From the NCBI GenBank assembly GCA_949128115.1, contig OX421961.1, positions 119,601,050 to 119,665,049 on the forward strand: 64,000 bases of DNA, in the 5' to 3' direction. This stretch comes from Anaspis maculata (lineage: Eukaryota > Arthropoda > Insecta > Coleoptera > Scraptiidae). Made by a program: the position numbers and the translations under genes. Below, in pieces: positions 1 through 12,057 of the stretch (position 1 is its first letter; each line of letters begins with the position of its first letter). Under the pieces are notes generated by a model. That model ran no database searches. It was not told where the DNA came from and was given only the letters and a program-made list of their open reading frames with translations.

Positions 1-613
1 ATTTTCGCGCTCGGCGCTCGCAGTAGTCTACTTATAATCTGTCTCTCTCGCATCTCTCTCGCACACCGACTACCACGTTTTTGGCCCGTCCCTTGGCGGT
101 TTGCTACAATACCAGTCTAATACTATATCGTGCCCTGTAGATATTTTAAATGCGGCCTCCTGATCCTCACCTCCCAAAAACAGATAACGGAAAGATTAGG
201 CTAACTAACTGTGGAAACCAAATTCAAATTGTTTGTGCCATTCAAAAGCTATTGTGGTTCAAAGTCGGTTCAAGTCTTCCCTCGCGACAACAGATTTGTT
301 GAGCAGTTTAGTGGGTCGATATCCTAAGAATGGATTCTCTCGACGCAAGTGAAATACTTGCCTTGTGTTCTATCGGTATTGCATCCGATAATGTTTGATA
401 ATTTTTTGCCTTTATCGTGATACGTAAGTGATATTATCGATGCTATCAGATAAAGAGCTGATTGCTAGTTTTTTTATTTTTTTTTATTTTCCATTTTTCA
501 CTAGTTTTCAACCTGTTTCAGAATGTCACTTGATCCTGGAATATCTCTGGATTGTGCTATCGTTCACTCTGAGAATAGCTGGTGTCAATGAATCACTGAA
601 CTTCATCGAGAGT
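1..613. other. Stretch without a recognisable gene
   Basis: I see no recognisable gene here. A short open stretch on the plus strand begins with an ATG in a reasonable context at position 330 and runs 22 codons to a TGA at 396-398. Its translation (beginning MDSLDASEIL) looks protein-like, but it is too short to identify. The first 60 bases are rich in CTCTCT/TCTCGC. The rest is AT-rich and featureless to the eye. Confidence 0.4.
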
Positions 614-898
614 GCTACCTTATTCCTAATAAGAAAATAATTTTTGTGATGAGCTCGGTGCGGATTTTTGAGTTAAAAGGTGGATTTCCATATCCGCAAT
701 TAGAGCGGCACTCGACGTATAGGTTTGGTTGCTGTTCCAAACAAAATTTAAAATTTAGTGTTTTCTACCTTATTGTTTATGAGAAAATAATTTTTCTAGT
801 AAGGTCGATGCGGATTTTTGAGTTAAAAGATGGACTATCATATCTGCAATTGGTGTGGCATTCGACTCACAGTTTGCTTCAAACAAAATTTAGTGTTT
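614..898. repeat. Two-copy tandem duplication, period about 150 bp
   Basis: The unit starting CTACCTTATT at 614 recurs at 765. Both copies contain the shared block GAGAAAATAATTTTT or AAGAAAATAATTTTT, then GCGGATTTTTGAGTTAAAAG, then a stretch ending AAACAAAATTTAGTGTTT. The copies differ by scattered substitutions and small indels, so the duplication is not recent. The short open frames over it are by-products of the repeat. Confidence 0.75.
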
Positions 899-899
899 C

Positions 900-1089
900 C
901 GGACAATCGCGTTTTGCAAACGTACGTTGTCAGAAGTTTTTCAACGTTTCCATCTAGTAACATATTGTACCTTTCAATCAAATCAGTGAGCTGCTGTCTC
1001 GTCACTTCTTCGCGATTGTTCATCAATGGGAACACACTCGCTGCAGTGAGGAGCTGACAGTTTTCCTTGTCAAATGTTACATGCTTCAA
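900..1089 (-). pseudogene. Possible coding fragment of unknown origin
   Basis: The minus strand is open from 1089 to 838. The part from 1089 to about 900 has protein-like composition, with a charged helix-like run (REEVTRQQLTDLIERYNML). The last 20 residues fall in the preceding tandem repeat and are probably not coding. I do not recognise a family. It could be an exon or a mobile-element fragment, or simply a chance frame. Confidence 0.2.
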
Positions 1090-1358
1090 TGTTACCTTGA
1101 ATTTGACTTGCTTGATTTCAAATTTGTCTTCCTTGCTGTTCAGTCTTCTTTACTTCTTTGTATCGGAACTTTCCCTTGATTTCGCTAAAATATCAATATC
1201 TTCTCGTAGATTACAATTGTTTAGGCCACTATATCGGACTGTTGTTTATACTAGACAGAATGACCTCTGGAAAGATGGGTCGTATAAAAGTATACCGGCA
1301 ACGAGGTAACAATTTTGACGCACCTGATCACGAACCTACCTTAGAACTAATACAAGTA

Positions 1359-2260
1359 TAGTAGGTTCACTTGTACTGTGACTCTAGTTGGCTGGGCAAA
1401 TTTTCCACTTTAGCATTGTAGGCTTGCCGCCTTTTTACCTGGTGTGAGACTGACTTCTCTGGAAGTAAAGTTATATTTTTTATCAAATTTATATTAAAAT
1501 TTAGGAAAACTGACCTGGTCATGAGTGGACGTGCGACTAGGGGGACGCAGAGCTGTTTCACCGTCATGTAGACACCAAAAGAGCACGGGGCGGCCGCAAA
1601 TCTAAGTCATCTTGAGGGCGGCACATTCAGGGTCGTCGACAAAAACTCGTCCCGGGAAGCCCCAAAATAAAAGCAAATTGCAAATTGAAGGTACTTACAT
1701 CAATTTCGGTCCAATACGCAACTTTGAGCGGCGGGGTTTTTTGAAATTCGGTTTGATTTACTTTTTACACGTAAATTCTTTTGCCAATGACAGACTGCAC
1801 GGCGATCCTTGTATCGCCTATAATTCTTCAGGGTTTGGCTTGTATCTTTGACTGGAAGAGGCGAAAGGGTTGATGATTGCATGGAGCCCCTTTTTGGACG
1901 AAGGGCATTGTATACTCTTCAATTTGAACAATCGAAAGTTGAACCGGCTTCGAGTGGTTATAAATATTTTTGTCAACTGTCAAATGTCAAGGCTCTTGAT
2001 TTATTTGTTCATTGGCGAAAATTAAAAACAGGTCGAACAATTGCTACATTTTCCAATAAAATGGAAAAAAGCTTCAGACATCACGTGCCGCAAAAATGTT
2101 CCGGCTATCTGCAGAGGAAATAAGCAAAAAATGTGTTTCAAAACTGGTCCGGCTGGAACAGCCAACTGCAAAGTTTTGGGGATTTTCTATATTTCACATT
2201 TGGAAACTTAAAAACAAAATCTCACAGCCGACTAGAATCAGGGTACAAGTGAACCTACTA
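1359..2260. mobile_element. 902-bp non-autonomous TIR element at a TA target
   Basis: The ends are inverted copies of TAGTAGGTTCACTTGTAC, and the similarity continues imperfectly for about 38 bp to a GTCGGCT/AGTTGGCT block. TA flanks both sides (1357-1358 and 2261-2262), which suggests a TA target duplication. No transposase is visible inside, and the open frames within look like chance. TA targets are typical of Tc1/mariner-type transposition, but these ends do not identify a family. Confidence 0.7.
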
Positions 2261-2262
2261 TA

Positions 2263-4430
2263 GCAGTTGTGCTGACAGAACACTTTCACCTCTCACCCTC
2301 CAATCCCTCCACGACTTCTCGCAGAAACATAATGCCGAGCTAATGCCCAGTTAAAATGGCATCTCGTGAGAAATGATGCGACTACTCGTTCGGAACGGAT
2401 TCACAAGAGCAGTAAAAACTCAACTCCAGCGGCCACGTGATATATTATACTGGGAAACAAGAGAGCAGAGAGGCAAAGCAAAACAAAGTACAAACCGAAA
2501 TGTGAGGAATGTTCGAAACCGCCGACCAGTCTCCGGCGGTTGCTACTCTAGCGCGCCGGAGTACTACTAGCACACTACGGAGTTGCCCCCAAGTTCGAAA
2601 CTCCCGAGTGCAACTAGACGAAACATTTGAAAAACACCGATCCTTTGTTTTCAAGTGGCGGTGTGTCGTGAGAGACGTAATTAAACGCCGTGCACATCCA
2701 CAGCGGAAGAATTGCCTGCGTGCATTTTTTCCTCCAACTACAGAGCACTCATTTTCGGAAGCTCTCGCAGAGTGTCAGCGGCGCTCTCAAGCTCGAAATG
2801 TCTTCAAATTAAAAACGCAATTAACAACCTGCGGGTGAGACCGGCGCGCCAGGGCCGGGGCCGCGAGAGCCGTAAAAGCCTGGTGTTTTATGAAGAGAGC
2901 ACACGTTGTAAATTCATCACCCTCCCGCTCGTTTCTTTTGTACGCGGCATCAATCTTTTTCCTCTCTAAACGTTGATGGCGTGTCGCAACAAGGGGGTTG
3001 GCGTTGGCGAGGAGAGTTCCCCAAGCAAAATTTCTATCTACAATCAACATTTTTTTGAGGGTCATGCATGTCTCGAGCACTGCTCTTCGTGTAAGGTGCT
3101 AACCGCGCCAGTACACAGGATGTAATTAAATTATATCGCGCCCCACTCGCCGCGCCGCTCCAGAGAAATGGAAATGTTCCAGACGCCTGCTGAAGTTGAT
3201 TGATGTAAGTTCTAATGTGTTTGTGTGCGCCCAACTACCCCGACGACGACGACTCCTTGGCAAAGACGAAAGCTCTGTTTCTCCGACTCTTGCGGGCCAA
3301 CAGCCTTTTGGGGGTGTTTTACGGTCGGCGCACGACCCTGCCGGGACTTTTTATCGGCAGTCACGCGACCGGAGTCACGTTAGTTAATGAGATGTGCCGG
3401 CAGATAGCGATGCTGATGTATAAATTAAAGCGCCGATAAATCCCGACATCGATTCGCCTGGTGTGGCCCGCCGCCGCACACACCACCGTCATTTTCTCTG
3501 GTGAACGCTTTCCGCAATCTCTGCGGGGCCAATACTATAATACAGATTAAACCGCAATGAGCCTTGTCAAAACGTTGTCTCCGACATGGATCTCTAGCAG
3601 CGCGGAGTCGCACTAATATCGTTATACGTTGCAGTTATCCACTGGGTCGGATAATTGGGTCTTGGGAGAACTTTCCTGTACGGCGTCTTTATAATGAGGT
3701 TCAACTGCCGGAAAGATTCGGCAGCTTGTATGAATGAAATACAAGTATAACACGAGCTCAGTGCGGTGAGAGCTGTAATCTGTCCGGGCAGGTTTTGTTG
3801 ACGATGGCTAGAGGCTTCCGAAAGTTCTCGGTTCGACTCAGTTTCTGGCAAGACAAAAACACAATTCATTTCTCAGGAACAGTCTCGTCCACTTGCTCGT
3901 GGCCTGCTGGAGGAATCGCCCCTACGGGTGGATGACTTTTGAATTTCTATGCCGAAGTCATAGTCCAAGTAGGCGTATAAAGGACGGTTCCGCGTCCAAG
4001 CAACCAGTATAGCAGATAGTGTGAACTTTATTGTAATGCAATAATCAGTTCATTTTAAATAATAGACTTTAAGTAGAATCAATCAACGAACAAAGTATAT
4101 TCACAAAAAGAAAAATAGATAGAAGATAAATAGATCATTACAAAGCACAAATGATAGACAACTAGCCAGTTTAGGCTAGATTTGATTCAACTATCGATCA
4201 AAGCTAGGGAATGTCCCTACAGTAATTATAATGATAAACAACTAACACAATCATGATCACCAAAGTTATAGGTTACGTCACTGTGAATCACGTGACGTCA
4301 ACCCATCACCAAAGTAGTTATAGCGAATACGGTCATTTCTTACACTGGAAGGTTATTACAGTGATCACACCAGAGATAAATTTTCATAATTGCAAATTCA
4401 GATAGGAATTATTTCGTATTTTCAACCAGA
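2263..4430. other. Low-copy, GC-richer DNA without a recognised gene
   Basis: This block is visibly richer in GC than its surroundings and shows no internal repeat and no copy elsewhere in the window. Open frames on both strands up to 109 codons exist, but none resembles a protein I know. It contains several TAATTA/TTAATTA-type motifs in GC-rich context, as often seen in insect regulatory DNA. That reading is an inference only. Confidence 0.4.
3976..4010 (+). promoter_or_regulatory. Possible core promoter (TATA box plus initiator spacing)
   Basis: TATAAAG lies at 3976-3982, with a CCAGTAT initiator-like sequence about 30 bp downstream (4003-4009). An AATAA-rich stretch follows within 60 bp, an arrangement also found in LTRs, so this could be a remnant solo LTR rather than a gene promoter. 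No matching second LTR is seen. Confidence 0.25.
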
Positions 4431-4764
4431 GGGAATTGACAGAGGGACTCGCGACAGCATTATATCTTGTGTCGGTGTCCTATTTATTTACTATTGCAAA
4501 TAATCCTTCAACATCAATATTAGGTTTAGAGATCCTACCTGGTCGGCTGATCATCTCACTAAAAAAAATTACTCCACCACTTCCGGTCGCCAGGGAATAT
4601 CATCCAGCTATTTTGCGCATTTATTCACACTGTAACTGAAAGTAATTCAGGCTGTATTGGTCGATTTTCTTCGAAACGCCCATCGTAGGCACATAATCCC
4701 GTCTAGCGCGACTGGTTATTTATTCACGTCGCAATGCGGCAAATATTCCGCGTGGTTTTATAAT

Positions 4765-5040
4765 AGACAACGTTTTTCCCCCGGAGGGTAAAAAACGATT
4801 TACTTCAGGTCTTGTTTAGGCTTGAACCTTCAAGAGATTACAGCCTTGTTTCACCCCGTGCAAGCATCGCTTTCTCACTTCCTCATGCACCTCACGCCAT
4901 CCCGCGCTCCTTTCGTAGTGAGGAACCTTGTACCTCACCCAGTACCTTGTCTTTGATAAGTCGTCAAGAACTAACCGGGGTCAAGCCTAGACAAGACCTG
5001 AAATAAATCGTTTTTTACCCTTCGGGAAAAAACATTGTCT
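4765..5040. repeat. Small hairpin element with ~63-bp inverted arms
   Basis: Bases 4765-4828 are an imperfect inverted copy of 4979-5040. Both arms contain a CGTTTTTTACCC/GGGTAAAAAACG block and a GGTCTTGT(T)TAGGCTTGA block. The loop is about 150 bp. A further degenerate direct copy of part of the arm lies at 5041-5080. No coding capacity is seen; it is MITE-like. Confidence 0.7.
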
Positions 5041-5193
5041 ATTTCATGTCTGTGCCGTCGGCTTGACCCTTTAAGAGAATTGTTTGGATTCTGACGACGC
5101 GGGAGGCGTACTGTGATGTAGATGTGGTTGTGACAAGGAATGCACTTGTCATGAATACTCACACCCTACCAAACATGAAAGTCAAATATTCAT

Positions 5194-6241
5194 CAGGGTG
5201 GTCCGACTTTTATGTCATTAAATTTAATGGTCGATAGAGAATGAAAAATGAAGGGGACTTTCTCCAGAAAACATATTTGGAAAATGCCTAATAACAGAGA
5301 TACAGCCCTTCAAAGTTGGAAATAAATAATCGTTTTTTCCGCATAATTTTTGAACCGTTCAACCGATTTGATTCAAAATGGAACCAAATGTTTACTGAAA
5401 TTATCCCCTGTCGAACAATCATAACATGTTCCATAAAAAAGTTTCAGGGGCGTAGACATTAGGGGGTGTCCCTACTTTTCCTCCCCTATTTTTCACCTCC
5501 CAAGTTATTTTTAAAAACTGTTCATAATTTTGAATTCTACGTCCAATTTAGAAGAAAAATTCACCCTTGCAAAATTTTAATTAGAGGCTTCGTTTAGGAG
5601 ATATTTGAGTTTCAAACTTTGGAAAATATCCCGAAATTGCCACTTTCCAGAGCCCAAATTGTTTTTTCCTGAAAATTTCTCGTGCTTTGAAAAAAATGGT
5701 GGTTTATCAACTTAGAAATTCTAGAAAAGCTATTTCAGCTGAGAAATCATGAGTTTTTTTGGATTTTAATTTTTGGACCTTTGAAAGTTGTGCTTTTGAG
5801 ATGTTTTCCAAACCTTCAATCCTAAATATCTCCCAAACAAAGCCTCTAATCAAAATTTTGCAACTGTGATTTTTTCTTCTAAATTGAACGTAGAATCCAA
5901 AATTATAAACAGTTTCCAAAAATAACTAGGGGGGTGAGAAATAGGGGGGGGGGGGGAAAGTAGGGACACCCCGTAATGTCTACGCTCCTGAAACTTTTTT
6001 ATGGAACATGTTATAATTGTTTGACAGGGGATAATTTCAGTAAACCTTTAGTGCTATTTTGAATCAAATCGGTTGAACGGTTCAAAAGTTATGCGGGAAA
6101 AACGATTATTTATTTCCATCTTTGAAGGGCTGTATCTCTGTTATTAGGCATTTCTCAAATATGTTTTCTGGAGAAAGTCCCCTTCATTTTTCATTTTCTA
6201 TCGATCCTTAAATTCAGTGACATAAAAGTCAGACCACCCTG
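5194..6241. mobile_element. Fold-back (palindromic) element, CAGGGTG ends
   Basis: Essentially the whole 1,048 bp is a palindrome centred near 5718, with arms of about 500 bp. The ends are CAGGGTGGTC on the left and its inverted form on the right, next to TA on the right side. The arms contain blocks shared with the element at 11067-12057, such as GAACCGTTCAACCGATTT and a CTATTTTTCACCTCC-type run, so the two belong to one family. There is no coding capacity. The central open frame on the minus strand is a by-product. Confidence 0.88.
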
Positions 6242-6342
6242 TATAGAGTGAAAAATAATCGTTTAATGTAACTATAATCGGTATGTAACAAAGTGTGTCC
6301 ATAACAAAATTATCCAAACATGGCAACTTAAGGCATTAAGCG

Positions 6343-7260
6343 TCATATTGGGGAGAAGGTATGACTGATCAGTTCAGTACCAACTCCATTCAAGGGAGCT
6401 GATTTTCTCACTTCTTTAAAGTAGAATTTGGAAAAATTTTCTTTGAAGTTAAAAAATTGCATCCAATGGTAAATCATTATTCCATTGCGACGATGCTCCC
6501 GCCGCGCGTATGCTGCCAGGCGGAAACTCAATGCCTGCTGCTACAAACGCTGTATTTATCCATCCTGCAATTATCGCCCTAGAAGCAGGTCCTACTTTTC
6601 CTCGCGACGTTATAAATAGATGCGTAAGATCATCTCGAGCTCTTCTTCTATCGGTCGTGAGAAAGATCAACCGCCTGATCCAGAATACAGGGTCAACTGC
6701 TTTATAACCTCTCAACAGCTTCCATCCAGATTGTCTAGACGAGGTTTTGTCTGTTTTTGAACCTAACGCCAGCCAGAGAGACACCGAAGTATCACCGATA
6801 TCCATACTTTGTTCATCCATCCGCAGCAAAGTCAAGTCATGGATTCTACGGCCTGATGCCAGCAGTAGAATTGAAGCTAGCCTGCGAGAAACTTCGAAAA
6901 TGCTGTCTTCATTCAGCTGATCCCTTTCAATCCACGTGACAAGCTTTTTAACGTCCTAAATAAATTTTTCATTCGAGATCGGTTTAGAGAGATAAATAGC
7001 TTTAAGCATGTGTTTCACCAGAGGATGACTGGAAATTGTTTTGCATCTTGCTGGGTTGGCTAACGTGGCGATCACAGATTTATGCAGTTTGATTGTACTC
7101 GCAGCTAGCTTCTTCACTCTATGTAAAAATCCGAGGTACCTAGCTACATCAGCCGAATTTGGATCGTCCGTCGCGAGACTTCTTTCTTGGGCCCAAGCAA
7201 CCCAATTTTCCCAGGGGGCCGAGTACGTCTTAAGCGAGGTCGCGATTTCTCCAAGAAATC
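6343..7260 (-). pseudogene. Tyrosine-recombinase relic (DIRS/Crypton-type element)
   Basis: Read on the minus strand, the translation resembles the tyrosine recombinases of DIRS-like or Crypton elements. These integrate element DNA by strand exchange using an R-(K)-H-R-Y catalytic set. In order I see a core-binding-like start (SLKTYSAPWENW, near 7250-7215), a helical stretch SADVARYLGFLHRVKKLA (about 7160-7110), the first catalytic arginine context LLASGRRIHDLTLL (about 6865-6820), the C-terminal R context PGSIRAAGASSQW (about 6510), and a shifted C-terminal frame with the putative tyrosine in KFYFKEV (about 6430). It is inactive: a stop codon interrupts it near 6957, and a frameshift near 6450 separates the tyrosine segment. 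Whether a reverse transcriptase once accompanied it (DIRS) or not (Crypton) cannot be decided here. Confidence 0.72.
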
Positions 7261-8640
7261 TTTATCTTCTTTGGGCCAGTCGTTCACAAACCTGGCCCAC
7301 CCCGTATTTTCGCCTGGTGGCGCCAGAGATCGAGCCTGAATGTCGGATCTCCAGAACACCTTTCCCATTTTGGCACTATCAAGATGTATGCTCCCCTCGA
7401 CAAGTTTAGATGGTGGAGAACCCTTGGGACAAGGCAAGGCGGCGGGAAAATCCAAGCCAGAGCGTAATCTCATGGTCTGCTGAAGACGTCCGTGAAGCAA
7501 GCCTGAGGATCTCTCGCATCTCTCGACACGTAGATCGGGACTACCTTGGAGCTCTCAAAACCACGTCACCTGTTCTACAGGTGACCGCTTTGTTGTCTCG
7601 CCTGACCCTAGCTCTCGGGGTAGCTCGATCGCAGGTCATCGGGGTATCTTGTGGCGACATCGTTCCACTCTTTCGTTTCTCTCAAGCTCCCAATCACAGT
7701 GACCCAAACGCTACGTGTATTCCCTCTACTCCCCTGAATGTGATTACCCCGTCAATTGTTATAGTTATTGACTTTTACGTGACAAGCAACAAAGCAGCTA
7801 AATAAACTTATCTTCGAACGTTCTGTAGGCACGGCAGCGATAGTCTGGTGGTCTTTATAATCGGAATAGACTTGAATCTTCTCTTTTCTATGATCTTGAG
7901 CAGGAAATACCCAGTTTTTCTTGTGTTCTTCTCTCAGACATCTGCCGACTTTTTCTCTACCTTTCAATATCCGTTACTTGACGACGACCTCCCCCTTTTC
8001 AGGTGTATTACCAAAGCTCACGATGTTTTATGTTAACTCTTTATAGGCTGAAGAGCCGGTCGATTCCAATATTTGCCACCAAAACTTCCGTAGGGGAACA
8101 CTTTGAGAATATGAATGAGCAATTTCCACATAGGCAAAAGTAGGGCAAATACGGTACTCGTTTTGCTACAACACCCTATCGAAGGCCAAGCTTGTTTCTT
8201 GTTTTTCATAGCTTTCTATCAAATTTCCCGGCGTTAGTGTCTCCGCCAAGGCTACTCCTCTGAGCCCTTAATGACAGCTTTTAGGATCATCGCAGTTACT
8301 TGAACCGTTCCACTAAGAACAAGATCTTACAGCACGTGGAAGGGGTCCACCCAGGCAGGAGGACCGACTTTGGTATGTTGTGTATACTCCCTACAGTTCC
8401 TCAACCCTGTCGAACGACGCCTTTCTGTAGGATGCAATTCCAAAATTGCAGCTCTCGTCGCCAGGGGATCTACTCAAGTATTTTGGCTTCGAGGCCAACT
8501 ATCACTGGTTTTTTCTGTTAGCAGCATCATAGCATAATGCTTGCGATCTCACAGCAGTTTCACACCAAGAGACAAGATATGAAGCTCCAACGCGTCACCT
8601 CGTTGCTCCTAAATCAGCCAGCGACGAACTGGGTTACTGG
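7261..8640. other. Probable remainder of the recombinase element, unrecognised
   Basis: This lies upstream of the recombinase relic on the same strand. It has several medium open frames (for example minus 7500-7144 and minus 7967-7752), but I could not match any to reverse transcriptase, RNase H or gag. It may be decayed element sequence or unrelated DNA. No terminal repeats were found that would set the element's boundary. Confidence 0.35.
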
Positions 8641-11060
8641 GCTCCACGTTACTCGACTACAAAAATGCAAAAGGTGTAATATCCAGGTCGTAAAATTGCG
8701 AAACAGGAAATGACGTAACAGGTATTTAAAGCACGGGGTGAACATTTTACAGCGCCGCTGCCAAACAAACCGGCCCTAATTACCTGGAATTTGCCGCACA
8801 TACACAATTCACGTGCGGATTTACGACCCTTATGCATATTAAATAAAACCTTCGGCCGAAGTGTTGCTCTCCCTCCATGCCACAGCAGCAGGAGCGGCAG
8901 GAGCTCCTCCGTGTGCTGTCGGCGGAGCACAGCCATTCATTCCAACCTTTGCATTTAAATTTTCCATTGGGTATTGCAGATCGTATCTCCGACAACCGGT
9001 ATGTACGATCCGTCTTGCGGGGCGCTTGAGGGCAGGGAGCACAACAACAACGGTTAATTCGGTTCTCGTCTTGGCTTTTGGGGGAAGCGGGGGGATTAGA
9101 ACCCGGAGGGGTGGAGTTTTCGCGCTGTGTGAACCGCAGGCTTGCTAATCAAGCGCAGTTTGCAATGTTTATTGTTGTATGTGTGTGTGTGTGTGTGGGG
9201 CCGCATAGATGGGGAAGAACAATGGAACATGGTAAATGCATTACGCATACATCCAGAAACAGTTATTTTGTCGTTGTAAATTATGAACTAACGTGTTACG
9301 AGGGCCTTTCCGTGTCCGTTGGAACACCGGCGAGCGTGACAATTAGCCCGCAATCTCCGATAAAAATCTTCTGCCGAAAAGGCTGCGTGCGGGTGGGCGT
9401 TGAAGAGTTCGTGGCTCTGACCCGATCATATCTAGTCAATAATCAGGGGCGCACAGCTATTACCTTGCAGCACTGTTTGATAACTTGTTTCGTTATTAGA
9501 AGTTATGTCAAAGCCACACAAGTCATTCATACTGTTTTCATTTGGCAAGCAATTTGGAAGAACCTGTAAAACCTAGGGGGTTGGGGGATGTATTTAAATA
9601 TCTTTTAGCTACGTATTAAAAATATGAAGTATAAAACATGAACAGAAATCTCACCGCAAGTCACCACTTGTAACAAGCGAGGGTTAGGGGTGCTTAACCC
9701 CTTTATTGAAATATATATAAATTTATCAACTATGGAAAAATCCCAGCACTGATCGTCATTTGTAACATCAAGGGGTGGTTAGTGTTCATGATAAACTAAC
9801 ACAATTCAAACACATAAATATAGGTATAAATGATATAAGTATCTGAAGATTCTGTACCTTATTAAGCCCATGGAAACCACAAAGCCCATGGAAACCACAG
9901 TGGTGTAAGTCACGATTTTGAGTTTTCGATTTTTGACATATCCAGAATCTCTTTTTCTTGCTCTATTTTTGAGGCTTAGAATAAAAAACGCAGCACTTTT
10001 TGCAAAAAAAATTACACGCCTCCGCTGACTCATTCTTCATCCGCGAGAGCGCTCCGCAGCGTGTTATATACTTGCGTGGACCCTACTTCAGACGGTGGCA
10101 TCGCACTTATAAGAACTTTATTTTTTACGTTCCACCCTGGGTACCAACGGGGTAACACTCGCGTAAAACACAGGGATAATATTTTTAGGACGATTGGTTT
10201 CTGCGTTGACGAGGGAACGTCGCGTTTTGCGCGTTCTCGTAAATTTAATTAATAAGGAACATTGACACGCGCGACGGTCGAGATTTAGGAATGAATCACT
10301 ATGCACTTTGAGCGCGTCCAGTTTCCTTGCACTATACGGACGGAATTAATTTGATTACTCGCACGCGTTTTCTAACAATGAAATTGTGTATTTATGACCA
10401 CTCGAAATTCGGGATATTTACGGCCGTGGGACGCCAAAGCGGCCCCCCAAGGACCGAACACCGTCCGAGGTGCCAAAATCAAGTGACTTTCAGTTAATTG
10501 ACTGTAAAATAGATTATTGATGAAATAACCGCGTCGAGCCGCGGTTCGCGACGCAAGTCACGGCCGAGTCGCCAGTTGGATCTTGAATCCCGTTATCTTC
10601 TTTTCAGCCTCCACTTATAGACCCGTCTAATCTCATAACCCCGTGGTCCAGTGGGCCAATCAGAGCGGATTTTGAGCGTTCCCACAGTAGGGATGTAATT
10701 AATGCCTCAGCAATTAGGCTGTTTGCTAACGGGTCGATGAGTCTAGATTATCTCGAAAATGAGTCAAGCGGATGTGAAATTTTACTAGTTTCTTCCCCAA
10801 CACGATTCACAACTTTCCGGTCCTTATGAATATTTAAAACCAGGCCGATTTTCAAACCAAAATTAATTCTCTCTCTCTTTCTTTATTCTGTAATATATTT
10901 AATTCAACAGTCACATCGACACTTACCCTTAGGCGGTAGGGTAGCGTAAAACTAAAAATTAAAATATAAGGCACAGGGCTGGACTAGCCCAGTTTTCCAC
11001 AAACCCATCAACGGTCAGCCAAGCGAAGCTTTTTATTGAGAGAATTTTGAAAAGGGGTTT
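8641..11060. other. Low-copy DNA without a recognised gene
   Basis: There is no internal repeat and no second copy in the window. The first part (8641-9570) and the part from 10030 to 10770 are GC-richer, with TAATTA-type motifs; 9570-9800 is AT-rich. A plus-strand open frame at 9078-9569 (163 codons) crosses a (GT)n run and has no recognisable domain. A short (CTCTCT)n run lies near 10870. Confidence 0.4.
9181..9197. repeat. (GT)n microsatellite
   Basis: About eight uninterrupted GT units followed by GGGG. It lies inside the low-copy block. Confidence 0.9.
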
Positions 11061-11066
11061 GTTATA

Positions 11067-12057
11067 CAGGGTGTCTCGGAATTAGTGTTACAAAAGTCAC
11101 AAGGAGATAGCAAATTGAACAATAAGGGGACTTTTGCAAATAAACATACCCTCGCAAACGCATATTAACGGAGATACAGGCCTTCAAAGTTGTTTTTTTT
11201 TTGCATAACTTTTGAACCGTTCAACCGATTTCATTCAAATTTGAGCCAAAGTTCACTGAAACAGGTTTCTATCGAACAATAGTAACGCAAATCATCAAAC
11301 ATTTTTAGGGGTAGAGATAATAGGGGTGCTCACCCCATTTCTCCCCTATTTTTGACCTCCCCAAATATTTTTGGGAATTGTTTCAAGTTACTTTTGCATT
11401 TGATTAGAGGCTTTATTTTCAAGATATTTGGGCTTGAAACATTGGAAAACATCTCGAAATCGCCACTTTCCAGGACCCAAATTGTTTTTTTTCCAACTCC
11501 ATGTTTCTCAGCGAAAATGGTAGTTTATCAACTTGAAACACCCAGAAAACTCATTCTAGTTGACGAATCATGGGTTTTCGTGAATTTTAATTTTAGGCCC
11601 AGGAAAGTGGCGGTTTCGAGATGTTTTGCAATGTTTCGATCCCAAATATCTTGAAAACTAAGCCTCTAATCAAATTTTTGCAAGAGTAACTTTTTTCTTT
11701 AAATTGAACGTAGAATTCATAAATTGGAACAATTCCCAAAAATATTCGAGAAAGTCAAAAATAGGGGGAAATAGGGGAGGGCACCCCTTATCATCATCGC
11801 CCCCAGAAACGTTTGATGAAATGCGTTACTATTGGCCAATAGAAACTTGTTTCAGTAAAGTTTGGTTCAAATTTGACTGAAATCGGTTGAATGGTTCAAA
11901 AGTTATTAAAAAAAAAAACTGTTTTTAAAAAACAACTTTGGAGGCTTGTATCTCCGTTATTATGCGTTTGCGAGGGTATGTTTATCAAGAAAAGTCCCCT
12001 TATTTTTCAATTATCATCTACCTGTAAGTTTTGTAACACTAATTCCGGGACACCCTG
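11067..12057. mobile_element. Fold-back element, CAGGGTGTCTCG ends
   Basis: A near-complete palindrome of 991 bp centred near 11560. The ends are CAGGGTGTCTCGGAATTAGT and its inverted counterpart, with TA directly outside on both sides (11065-11066 and 12058-12059). Internal blocks match the element at 5194-6241 (ACTTTTGAACCGTTCAACCG and a CCCCTATTTTTGACCTCC block), so this is the same family with more than one subfamily. It has no coding capacity. Confidence 0.88.

Noticed and set aside
9078..9569. 163-codon plus-strand frame as a host gene
   Set aside because: It crosses a (GT)n run giving VCVCVCV, has no domain, no splice context and no better-than-chance composition.
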